64,000 nucleotides of DNA. Origin: Ashinkailepas kermadecensis. Taxonomy: Eukaryota; Arthropoda; Thecostraca; Neolepadidae. Below the pieces are notes generated by a model that saw only the letters and a list, made by a program, of their open reading frames with translations, was not told the origin of the DNA and did no database searches. How positions within the stretch are numbered: the first letter of the stretch is position 1; every line of letters begins with the position of its first letter. Positions 52,661 to 63,883 of the stretch are shown piece by piece. A program made the position numbers and the translations under genes. Location of the stretch: assembly GCA_034440615.1 (NCBI GenBank), contig JAOTOM010005186.1, positions 2,222,501 to 2,286,500 of the forward strand, read 5' to 3'.

Positions 52661-54035
52661 ATGTTATTTCTGTCTTAAAGGGTGTTTTTGGAATTTTCGG
52701 ATTTTTGTCCCGGAATATTACGTTTATTAACGTGATTCGGAAGATGTGATCATTCGTTTTCTCCGTAAATGCTTACGTCTCGGTTAATCTTAGCGATAAT
52801 ATCTATAATGCGCCATATATGCCACACCGCTGTTGTTTGTTGCATAATTTATCCGTCCCTCACCTGGCACTTCTCAGACATGATTAAAGGGACATTGAAC
52901 ATTTCACACAGTTGATTCAACACTTTTTCACATCGAAAATGCTTAATTTCCGCCTCTTTGCCACATAGATGACGCCACCACTATTTCACCGCAACGCCGA
53001 AAAAAAACTAAGCAGAGCACGGCTTGCGGCCGTGATGTATGGATGACGTCACGATAAATATTACGCTTGTTTTTAAATTATATATATGAGTTTATATTAG
53101 TTTAGATAAGAGTAGATTGTATTACGTTAGGTTAGGTTAGGTTAGGTTAGGTTTTCCTATTTAATTATTAATTATCATACTGCTTGTTGGAAGTCCTGAG
53201 GAAAGACGACGAGACCGAGCAGAAGCCGACTCTTTTCAATATCACTTCGCGGTCCGTCACGATAAACATTACGCTTGTTTTTAAATTAAAATATGAGTTC
53301 ATATTAGTTTAGATAAGAGTAGATTGTATTATGTTAACTTAGGTTAGGTTAGGTTAGGTTATATTTTCCTATTTAATTATGAATTATCATACTATTTGTT
53401 GGAAGTCGTGAGGATAGACGAGACCGGGGTCACGGGGGTCACTTTGAGGTCAACAGTTCGAAAATGGCTTCTGTGTGTGTAGGTTGTGGTCCAGTGCCAT
53501 ATGATATAATCAAATTTTGCTATAAGGACAACCAAGCGAGCTTAGACTTCCTTAGACGCCACCGAGTTCTTCCTGCCGGAGTTGTCTGCTCTAAGTGTTC
53601 CAAGGCCTGCAGGTTGCAGGAGAGTAGGCATCGGTGTGATGCACCGAGACGTTTCGTGTCGCCAGAAGGGAGGAGAAGAAGAGGTGTGGGTTCGTCACAA
53701 GCGACTACAAAGGAACTTTTCTCGACGGAACCCGTCTGGAACCGTGGCAAGTTGTGTGTTTTATTAATCTGTGGTTAGATAAAGCCGGGACCATCTCATT
53801 AAGGTATGTGAACGTTTGTAGCATTAGCCAATCGAAGCCTCAGTCCCATGCCTATAACGTCATCATACCGTACCGACGTGACTATGACGTCATCGTTCAA
53901 TTTGAAAAGTAAGCATTTACGGAGAAAACGAGTGATCGCATCTTCCGAATCACGTTCATAAACATGGTATTCCGAGAAAAATTCCTAAAACACCGTTTAA
54001 GAAAAATTTACCAAAATTACCCTATTTTGTAGTGG
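52661..54035. mobile_element. Palindromic/TIR element E2 with TTAGG tracts and transposase remnant
   Basis: The left end (GGGTGTTTTTGGAATTTTCGG near 52680, read as overlapping words) matches the reverse complement of the right end (CCTAAAACACCGTTTAAG near 53986). Inside are a broken copy of the ZAD-like exon, a ~200-bp internal duplication (53050-53225 and 53256-53435), each copy with a (TTAGG)n tract (53133-53157 and 53341-53365), and an ISXO2/Merlin-like transposase start. E1 lies immediately to the left, as if one member inserted next to another. Confidence 0.7.
53464..53803 (+). pseudogene. Merlin/ISXO2-like transposase N-terminus, frameshifted
   Basis: It starts MASVCVGC, then KDNQASLDFLRRHRVLPAGV, VCSKCSKACRLQESRHRC. 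After one frameshift near 53637-53641 the neighbouring frame continues with EKKRCGFVTSDYKGTFLDGT and RLEPWQVVCFINLWLDKAG. This order (short helix, CxxC...C finger, basic GTFLDxxRLxPWxVVxFIxxWL block) is that of eukaryotic ISXO2-like (Merlin) transposases. The DDE catalytic part is not seen; an AAGG|TATGTG at 53801 could be a donor. The element is probably inactive. Confidence 0.6.
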
Positions 54036-55237
54036 TGTGCCGTATTCCGAACGTGAAAATGTGGTTGTGTAGGATTACAAACACTAGGTGTCTAGTTTCC
54101 TGAACACTAAGGAATGGAATATCTCCTACATAAATGGTTTATTTCATGATGGTTTGTTTTTAGGTTTCTATGGAATTTTCCAATCATGATACTTGACAAA
54201 TGTATTAATGAACAGCTCTATATGGGCTGGGCAGGGCAGATATAGCAAGTGCATTAGACACCAGTAGTGTCAGGCACCGCTGCGTATGTTCCCGAAGGGG
54301 TGGCTTCAGGGGGAAAATTGTGTATCCATCCCTGTTTGGGGAGGGGGACAGCCTCTGGGATCAGTCATTATGCATTACTGCTGTATTACCAGGGGTGGAA
54401 GTTTGGTTGACATTACACTTACCCTGTTGCCTCCCATCACCAATGGAATTAGCTGTCCTGCCATAGCTTACCCACAGAGCCTTGGCACGAACGAGTATCT
54501 CAAATGCTTGCCATTAAACCAAACAACCAAGTCGAATGAATGTAGTATATTTCAGGCATGAATCGAGGAATTCAGAGTGTGCCAGAGCATTCAAAGAAGT
54601 GCCTGTCCCCACCAAATGGACACCACCTTTCCATGAGCGGGGGGGAGGGACATGCCTCCAATACCCCCTCCTCTGTATCTGCGACTGGTATATTCGCGAG
54701 CAATGCCCTGCAAAGCCTCTGGCACACTGAGGGAGGGCTCAACTGCCCGTCTCCACGCGAAAACACGGCGGCGATGACCGGCGAAGGCGGCACCGTCTGC
54801 GGCGAATGATGGGCGCAGGCATCCCGACATCGCTGCCCAAGTATTCCACCGACACAAACACTAAGCAACACAAACTAGTAGCTAACACTAAGCAGGTACA
54901 GCACCGGCACATGCCTCACACATGATGTCTGCATCAGCTTCTTCATCATCACTATCGTCGTCCAGCAGGTAGGCATAGTATCTTTCACATATGGCAATGA
55001 GCACTAGATGCAACAGTTGTGGGGCACGTGCCACATTCCACCGAAGTCCTGCATAGTGAACATGCTGATAGCGGCCCTCTGCCGGCCGGGGGGGGGGGGC
55101 GTGGTGGAATGTCCGCTCATGCCGAGATGCATCCGACACCCAGCCGACATGTAACCGACGTAGGGTCGACATCGGGAAGATGTCAGGCTGCTGTTGGGAT
55201 GATAGCGGCTCGCTGTCTGCTGGGGAGTGAAATGTCG
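54036..55237. other. No gene recognised
   Basis: Contains G/C-homopolymer words (GGGGGGAGGG near 54640, poly-G near 55088) of the dispersed-relic style. Near 55090-55200 the words CCGACAT and GCCGACATG recur. No exon or RNA gene. Confidence 0.5.
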
Positions 55238-55322
55238 GACAACGACCCGACATGGGCGCTGTATGACCAACGCAGTCGATGCGCCCCTAAGCCCAAATAA
55301 CCAACCGACAACGACCCGACAT
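55238..55322 (+). repeat. Tail-only mini-SINE, copy A, with perfect TSD
   Basis: A 53-bp element starting GGGCGCTGTATGACCAACGC and ending AAGCCCAAATAACCAACC, flanked by GACAACGACCCGACAT at 55238-55253 and 55307-55322, a perfect 16-bp duplication. GGGCGC can pair with GCGCCC inside it. It matches the 3' tail of the tRNA-derived SINEs near 31.1 and 32.8 kb but has no tRNA head. Confidence 0.88.
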
Positions 55323-55860
55323 CGGCTGGCCGCTATTGATTTTCCAAACCCAGCCCGACATATGTTGATATTCCAGGTTAGTTTGCCGATGTCGGCATAC
55401 CGCTCACGAGATTACGAGCTCGCCCCGACACATGCCGACGGCGGGCCGACATCGGCATGTTTTCTGGATGTCCACCCTGGTGTCGTGTTCTTGGCACCAG
55501 CTGGCTGACCACATGACGCAAATACAATATACGTCTTTCCTGAGCGCTGTGCGTGCCGATGTGCGCGGTGACGGTGATGCGCCAGGGCAGCCGTCTGACG
55601 CTCGACCGACTGGGCCGGCGGGGACACCGCTGCTACTCGACCACGCCTTCGGCACGGCTGGCGGCCACGACCCGCTGGCGTGCTTCCTGCCCCTCTGCTG
55701 CTCATGATCATGGCACCAGATGGGAGCTGAGATACAGGCTGGAAGGTGTTCTGTCCTCTCCTTTCCACTCGGCGTACGCTGTTTTGCTGGCATGAACAAG
55801 TGTTAGGCAGATACCTCCTCAATGTTGTCGTGCTGTTCGATCCCTGCAGGATGCTGAGTA
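55323..55860 (+). other. GC-rich block with an open frame, function unknown
   Basis: The left part repeats CCGACAT-type words. The right part (55530-55710) is GC-rich and open on the + strand, ending TGA, with LLLDHAFGTAGGHDPLACF near its end. Codon composition is exon-like but no family, acceptor or partner could be established. It might be an upstream exon of the + strand gene at 58 kb or a chance frame. Confidence 0.25.
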
Positions 55861-57970
55861 CAGCGTATGAATGACATGGCTGTGACCTGTCTCGTGGCTA
55901 GGAGCGTCGGGCGTCGCCGGCTGGTCGTCAGTCTTCGTTCGAGCTCAGTCTGCTGCAAGCAGCAAGCTGTCACCCCTCCCCTTCCCCTTATGGAAAGGTG
56001 GTGCCCCTCCGGCCTGGGAAAGCACCCATTCAGGAAGGCCAGTGTGCATCCTCCCCACCTTATGCTCAACATATTTATTACCACAAACGCATCTCAGAGA
56101 AAAATGCTCCCCTTGGGGATGAAAAGTGCCCCTTCAGTATGCTCCAGTGTACCCCTCCCCCACTTAGCGAAGTTTTCCGCCGAAGACCACTCCGAGGAAA
56201 TGTGCCCCCTCCCCAATGATAATCACTGAATCCGCCCCTGCCAAGTGCAACCTTAAAATTGCTTAAATCCTAGATTTAAAATGCTAATTAAGCCCGTGTT
56301 CGGAATTCAGCACACTGGTTTTAGCAAGCGCAGATACACGTACCGAATTACGAACACCGCTGTTCGGTTCGGAGAACACACGGAAATTCGCCTGTGCTGT
56401 TTGCCGAACGCTTTTCTAACCCGATAAAGACGGTGTTTAATATATTTCAGCCAAATAAAACATGGTTCCATGCAATCTCAAGACTTCACTATAGCTATTG
56501 TGGTACAAGTTATTAGTATCCGCTAAGAAATACCGGTGTAATTGAGAAAAAAAATTCGGAGGTCACTTCCTTAAGATTTTCTCAAGCCGACTGCTCTCGG
56601 AAGCCTGAAAATGACGCCCGTGGTGTTCGCTAGCTCCGTACACAAATAATCGGTAGAACTATGCCACCTGATCTTCGTATTTCGGTAGAGAAAGGTTCAT
56701 TCTTTATGAATACCATCATCTTTTTGTTATTTGCGTGCTAAAGGTGACACGGCAGATGTCTAAAGGTAGGTGTTCGGGAAACGGAACGTGTCCGAAACCC
56801 CCATCTTCCCCTATTATCACATTGCATTGCTATGTTGATGCCAATGTGCATGTCTGAATGACATTCCAAAATGACCTTTGCAGTTGACGTACCCCTAAAT
56901 GCCAATCCACCACCATGCATAGTGGTAGTCACTTTGTTTCAGTGTTCTTCACAGCTGCTGGTCATGTCATGAAGTCATACAGTGTTAAGTCTTAGCAAGA
57001 GTCACAGTGGCCATCTGCCGGATCTGGTCTGCAAAATTGAACTCCTACTCTAATCATGCTATTGCTTTTCAGCTTTGGTGTTAAACAGCCTCAGAAGAGC
57101 TTTTGCTTCAGAAGAGCAGGCTATGTTAAAATGACAAGTGGAAGCAACTTGGAACAAGTATGTTGTGTATGATTGCTAGTCTGAGAAATGTGGCATGGTT
57201 AATGTGTGAAATGGGAGATGAGTCAAATATGAAAATTAAAAGCATTTTCTGTTTCTTAGGACGACCTAACTTAGAACTGCAAAGTTATCTACCCACATAC
57301 TAATCTATATATGCACCTCTTGCTCTTGCAGTCGTAGAGGAGACTGGTATATTTTCAGAAGTGAACACAGCTTTACTTATTTCATGGTGCAAAAATTGTC
57401 CTTTGATGGGAAATCGCAGATGATCAGACTGGACAGTGCTGCAATCACACATCATAGTGTGACATTTCATGCAATGATGATGCACCTAATAGCCATATTC
57501 TTTCTGTTCATTCCTGCCCTTTTGTGGTGACATTCAGATTGAGGGGTGCCAATTCCGTGAAAGGCACCACTGTAATGGTACCTTCAACTGAAGCAAACAT
57601 GTTTGAGTAATGCAGAGAGCCAGTGTGCTAACTATGGCAGTTTGTAAAGATGTTTTTTTCCAAAGCAATTGGTGCACTTTTTCTCTTTATCAATCTGCTA
57701 AAGTCAATGCTGCTCTCATGGGAATTTATAGCTTAGAACATTGACCAAGTGTTGTGCTATTCTAGCTGGGTACTCTTGTGAGAGTTTACATATTTGTTCA
57801 TATAAGCAGCTGGGCACCTGTATGTTATGAGCAGGTGCACATTTGCTGCTCAATGCAGACCAATTATGGTTGGACTTGTAGTGCAAATGCAATGTCAACC
57901 AGTTTGTATTGTAATGTTCTCTGAATGTTGTGTCAATGTATTGTAATGCTGCTGGTTCTCATAATTTCAG
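55861..57970. other. No gene recognised
   Basis: First 380 bases contain dispersed-relic words (GTGCCCCTCC, ATGCTCCCCTTGGGG). The remainder is AT-rich, probably 5' intron of the USPL1-like gene. No phase-0 upstream exon could be recognised. Confidence 0.5.
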
Positions 57971-58069
57971 TTGTGTCCAAGCTGCTCACTGCTGGGTGGA
58001 AACCAGTTCTATATGAAGAGAGTCTACATCAACTTTGAGGAAACTGTTGAGATGTGTCGAAACCCAAAG
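57971..58069 (+). CDS. USPL1-like gene, zinc-binding exon
   Basis: Exon from acceptor TTCTCATAATTTCAG to donor AAAG|GTTTGT, phase 0 at both ends. It reads LCPSCSLLGGNQFYMKRVYI, then NFEETVEMCRNPK; with the next exon the text becomes ..CRNPK|CMYV. The order CPxC, K.Y.INFEE(T/S), C.NP.C(I/M)Y is that of the N-terminal zinc-binding segment of USPL1, a SUMO-specific isopeptidase of Cajal bodies (vertebrate form CPAC, KTYRISFQES, C..LQCIYPL). The exon is longer than chance and AT-richer than other exons. The USPL1 assignment is a remembered pattern match; the catalytic domain would lie beyond the window. Confidence 0.6.
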
Positions 58070-58720
58070 GTTTGTGTCCCTCAGAACCACTCCTACAAAC
58101 TGGAGAATGTCATCTTAGATATAATTCGCCTTTTTCTTGTTGTTTGTGGCTTTGCAATGCACTAAGCAGCTGAGGCCATATGATGTCACCTTCCTGGAAT
58201 TACAACTAGTAATTTAGCATCATTGCTTTAGAGGTTGTATAAGTATTCCTCTATTGCCAGAATAATATTTCAGAACAATGGCAATGTCATTTCCCTAATT
58301 CAGAGCAATGTCAATATTAATTGTATCATATTTATGAAATATAATTTATTAAATAATAATTAATATCAAATGGAATACAAGTGCTATTTTTATCAGCTGC
58401 TTTGTCACCTTTCACACAGTGGGTTGGTCTAGAAAGTTTTTGAAACTTATGATCAAATAGCTCCTTCATATAATTTCCCTTTGTAGCGCTTCAACGTCCT
58501 TTGTTGGCCTGATGGTGTAAGCAACTTGGACTGCTATTCATTAGAAACATCTTAAAAAGCATGATCTAATTGGAGTATGTGGTCTCACGCTTTTCGTTCC
58601 ATATGCCACCTTCATTAACACGGGGGAAAATGGGTTGTCAATGCCAAGAATGCACATGAGCATGGTGTTGCAGGTTGCATTTTGCAGACCGTCTCAGCTG
58701 TTAAATACTTCCTTACACAA
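58070..58720 (+). other. Intron of the USPL1-like gene
   Basis: AT-rich intron sequence without recognised features. Confidence 0.5.
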
Positions 58721-58722
58721 TC

Positions 58723-58800
58723 GGTGCATGCTGTATGACCAACACAGTGATGCGACCCTATGCCCAAATAACCAACAAAATCAATGCACTATTGACATGT
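58723..58800 (+). repeat. Tail-only mini-SINE, copy C
   Basis: CTGTATGACCAACACAGTGA continues to TATGCCCAAATAACCAAC. The flanks ACACAATCGGTGCA and ACAAAATCAATGCA look like a decayed target-site duplication (11 of 14 matches). It is more diverged than copies A and B, so older. Confidence 0.75.
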
Positions 58801-59448
58801 TTAGAGATCCTTTGTAGCCACTGGGCTATGATTGCTTAACATGTATGTATCATGCAGTGGCAATGACAACAGCAAACAATCAATATTAGACATGAGCTTT
58901 GCTTTACAAAGCAAGCAAAGGCATGCACATCATTTTTAAAAAATCGAGTTTTAATGGTGTTTTATTTGTCCTGACTGGGCAGATGACTTGATTTCCGTAT
59001 TATTTGATATTGTTATTTATGTTTACATATTAAGAAGATCACAGCAAATCGCAATAAGTGTATGCTAAATTGCCAGGCAAGTGACAAGGAAAAAATACGT
59101 ATTTGCTGCCAAATTCGCATATTTAGCTAAGAATGATGCATGGCAAGGCATAAATTGCCAGAGTGCCCAGAAATGCCTTTCTTCCACTTACATTTTCCAG
59201 TTGTGACAATGGTAAAACAACTTATGTGTGCCAACTTATGATATGCCATTCTTCCCAGGTAGCTTTCGTGAAAAGACATGAGGTTTCCTTCCTTTGTCAG
59301 ACCGAAGAATTGTGAATTGTCAACATTCTTGTGTTGCCAGTTCGCGTTTCTTCCTTTGCCATGAGCACTTGTTCATGTGGGTTGTGATGAATCTAGTGCA
59401 TGCGCTTTTTAGCATGCTTGTTTCCCCGACCATAGTACCATGTGTGGT
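58801..59448 (+). other. Intron of the USPL1-like gene
   Basis: AT-rich, no recognised feature. Confidence 0.5.
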
Positions 59449-59534
59449 ACTGTACATGTACTGTTGGGCGCAATATGATCAACGAAATGGTCGACGCGCC
59501 CTTAAACCACAATAACTAACTGTACATGTACTGT
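59449..59534 (+). repeat. Tail-only mini-SINE, copy D, with perfect TSD
   Basis: A 54-bp element starting TGGGCGCAATATGATCAACG and ending CCACAATAACTA, between two perfect copies of ACTGTACATGTACTGT (59449-59464 and 59519-59534). The inner hairpin GGGCGC/GCGCCC is kept although the loop has changed, suggesting the stem matters or the copy is from another subfamily. Confidence 0.85.
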
Positions 59535-60380
59535 ACTACTTTTCCATTCTTTCATGCAAATTGAAGTGTCACAAAGATTTGTACAGCACTTATTCAATTT
59601 AATGATGGACTTTTTGGTATAGGAATAGTGACCACAAGAAAAGTTGGAAAATTAATGGAAAATGTTTCAGTTATCAAATGTATAGGTGTAATATAGGTTA
59701 TAGGTATATTGGTATAGGTATAACCTATATAGGTAATATATATAGGTATTACCTATATAGGTTATACCTATATAGGTATAACCTATATAGGAAATATAGG
59801 TTTAATACCAACATCATAGACCAGTTAGGTATTATTGAAAAGAAAATGACCGTGTTTGACTGCCTTTAGCAGGATTACTTCATATGACACATTATCAACC
59901 AAAAACTAAGGCCATTTTGTTGAATATTTGTGGTGTCTTGGTATCTGCACTTTGATTTTATATTGCTACATGTTACATTGTGTGGTTATTTTACACTTTT
60001 AGTTTTTATTTATGATATGCAAATTGTGTGGAATTTATGTTACATCCTACAGCAATATGCATACTTTTGCTCCTATTTGCATATGGAGTTTTTATTTTTG
60101 CATTTGATCATTTGTTGTTTTACAGTATTAGAATGTCCGAAGGGTGCCTTACTGTTTTTCACTCTGTCTTCGCATGTGGCGGATGTTTGTCCATTTGTGC
60201 TATGATGAATACAGTATTAATTGTTTAATGACAAGGTATTACAGCATTCCTATCTTGATGAAGAGCACGTTTTGCTTGTTTCATGCAAATGCAAGCTTCT
60301 GTCATGCTAAACGCGTGCAGCGTTCGCCTGAAGGTTCGCCAACCTCACGTGCCATAGCTGACGATGGTCTGCTGTTGCAG
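59535..60380 (+). other. Intron of the USPL1-like gene
   Basis: AT-rich. 59680-59800 is a palindromic mini-array of TATAGGTATAACCTATATAGG-type words (TATAGG and CCTATA alternate). Otherwise no feature. Confidence 0.6.
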
Positions 60381-60474
60381 TGTATGTATGTGAGGGATAG
60401 CTGGTGCAGCTCAGCACCACTGGACTCCAGTGCTGTCCCACCCTGCACTGCATCGGCAGCAGGAGACGGCGTAG
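60381..60474 (+). CDS. USPL1-like gene, exon 2 of the visible part
   Basis: Exon from acceptor GGTCTGCTGTTGCAG to donor CGTAG|GTGAGA, phase 0 in and phase 1 out. It reads CMYVRDSWCSSAPLDSSAVP then PCTASAAGDGV. Its first residues complete the second Cys pair of the preceding exon, as in the CIYPL of USPL1. The rest is a Ser/Ala-rich linker without a domain. The exit phase fits the exon at 62813. Confidence 0.55.
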
Positions 60475-60611
60475 GTGAGAGCTGCCGTCGCATCGGCTGC
60501 ATCAGCCCTTTCAGCATCATCCTCCCCTTAATGTGTCACTGTCATTAGGCATAGTGATTTAGATGCTGTAGCTAATGAAAATAGCCATCAGTGCGAATTT
60601 CCACATTATTG

Positions 60612-61960
<1,349 letters not shown>

Positions 61961-62680
61961 ACGACAAAGCTTACTGCTCCGGCACTACTACTACCCGGCT
62001 TTGCTGCTACAAACATTGCTGCTCTTGACATTACTTACACCCACCAATATTGTCATACGTCATCGCTGCTGCAGACTTCCCCTTCCGACATGACCTCCCC
62101 TTCCGACATGACCTCCCCTTCCGACATGACTTCCGCGCGACATTGCTGTTACACGGAATTGTTGCTACGTACTTCACTGCTACCAACATTCCTTCAACGC
62201 GACATTGCTGCTACACACTACTGCTACTAACTTACGCCCCGACATCACATATATAAGATGTTGCCGCTACATGACATTACTACTGGAGTCTTTGCTACTC
62301 CGGACATTATTTCTACACATTACTGCTGCACGGCATTACTGCTACATAATTTACTGCGCCCGGCATCACTTATGTCGGGAGCAGTATTGCATAGATGTTT
62401 AGGGGGCAGTAAGGTCTGTAGCGATAATGTCGCATATCAGTGATATCTATAACATGAGCGTATGTAGCAGTATTGTCGCATAAAGTCAATGTTGCACATC
62501 AGTGATGCCTGGAGTAGTAAAATGTGTAGCTGTACTGTCAAGTAGCAGTAATACTGCATAACAGTGAAGGCTGTAACAGCGTTGTCGCGTAGCAGTGATA
62601 TCACATATGAGTGATATCCGTAGCAGTAATGTCGCATAGAAGTGATGTCCGTGATAGTTAAGTATGTACAATTAATGTCG
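61961..62680. repeat. Degenerate short repeat that flips strand
   Basis: The left half (to about 62370) repeats GACATTGCTGCTAC-like words, including three CCTTCCGACATGACCTC units at 62086-62130. The right half (from about 62380) repeats GTAGCAGTAATGTCGC-like words, the reverse complement of the left words. The array therefore forms an imperfect long inverted repeat centred near 62380. Confidence 0.7.
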
Positions 62681-62812
62681 TGTGGCAGTAGTGCCTAAGC
62701 AGTTGTAGTTAGCATTAAGCACAGTGCCGGTATTGACGTTAGGCCACTTCAGTGGTACGCGTGACCCGATTCGCCGCTCGGCCTGCCCACGCCACTGACG
62801 CGCTGTCCGCAG

Positions 62813-63239
62813 GCGACTTCGACGACTTTCTGAAGTCGCTGACGGAGCCGGCCGTCGACTCGGGCGTCGATGCCGACTACAGTGCCAGCAGCTGCCGGTC
62901 CGAGTACAGCCAGAGCAGCTGGGGCTCGCCGCCGCCGGCGCCGACGGCCTCGGACGCCGGCAGCGCGGCCACCTCGTGGTCCTGCAACGTCAGCGTGATG
63001 TCCGACCCGCCGCGCGGCGCCAGTGCGTCGGCAGCGGCGGTGGCCGCTCGTCACCTGCCGACGACGTCGCAAAGTCTTCCCGACACGGCCACCCGGCGCA
63101 GACAGGAGCGGCTGGCGCGGGCTGCCGGCGCCGCCAGTGCCGCCAGTGCCGCCAGTGCCGGCCTCTCGCTGTTGGCGTTCTCCAACAGCGCCGCCCGCCC
63201 CAGCGTCCAGCCGCCGCCCCAGCAGAGCGACTCCGTGCG
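62813..63239 (+). CDS. USPL1-like gene, exon 3 of the visible part
   Basis: GC-rich exon from acceptor CGCTGTCCGCAG (phase 1, matching the previous exon) to donor GTGCG|GTGGGT (phase 2, matching the next). It encodes GDFDDFLKSLTEPAVDSGVD, then ADYSASSCRSEYSQSSWGS and a long Ser/Ala/Pro linker, ending QQSDSVR. No domain is recognised; a disordered linker between zinc segment and protease domain is known in USPL1. If the donor is not used, the frame stops at 63256-63258. High third-position GC supports coding. Confidence 0.6.
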
Positions 63240-63689
63240 GTGGGTGTCCAGGGTGTAGGTGACGGTGCAGTCGTGCGGCCGGTTGTGCGGCGACTCCGTG
63301 CACCGCTGCTGCTTCAAGTCCGTATGTGCTGTGACATTCTGCATTTTCCCTCTGATGTAGTTTCTGGGTCTTAATGCCCGAGTTGCGCCATATATTTTAC
63401 TATGTTTGTCTGTCTTGCCTCCGGCTTCAACTTCTGAGATAGAACGCTATTATATATATATATATATAGTCATTTATTTATGTATATATGTTTGGTGATG
63501 GTAAGTGCAATGTGGAGCACTGACTTCTACGATGCTGGCAGACAGATTATCACTACCACCCTTCAGTTTTTCGCTGATTTCTGTTTAACAACTAACATTC
63601 TTACCTTCAATGAGTCATTCAGAATCTTCTCAATCGTCTTCCAAGGTCCGCGTTATTCTACCACATTCGACGGCTTCCCTTGAAGTTGT
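63240..63689 (+). other. Intron of the USPL1-like gene
   Basis: Plain intron with a short (TA)n near 63451-63468. Confidence 0.5.
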
Positions 63690-63862
63690 ACTGTAACGCC
63701 CACCACAACCTATCGGTCCCGTTTCCCCTCGCCCATCACAGCCTATCGGCCCAGTTTCCCCTCGCCCACCACAACCTATCGCGTATCGGTCCGGTTTCCC
63801 TCCCCCACCGTAACCTATCGGCCCGGTCTCTTGCCCGCCACAACATATCGACGAGCCTGTGT
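63690..63862 (+). repeat. ~32-bp minisatellite before an exon
   Basis: About five units of CGCCCACCACAACCTATCGG followed by TCCGGTTTCCCT. The array ends about 20 bases before a splice acceptor. Confidence 0.9.
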
Positions 63863-63883
63863 GACCTGTTTTTTCTCTCGCAG

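Noticed and set aside
62749..63303. - strand frame opposite USPL1-like exon 3
   Set aside because: Shadow of the GC-rich + strand exon; the + strand has phase-matched acceptor and donor.
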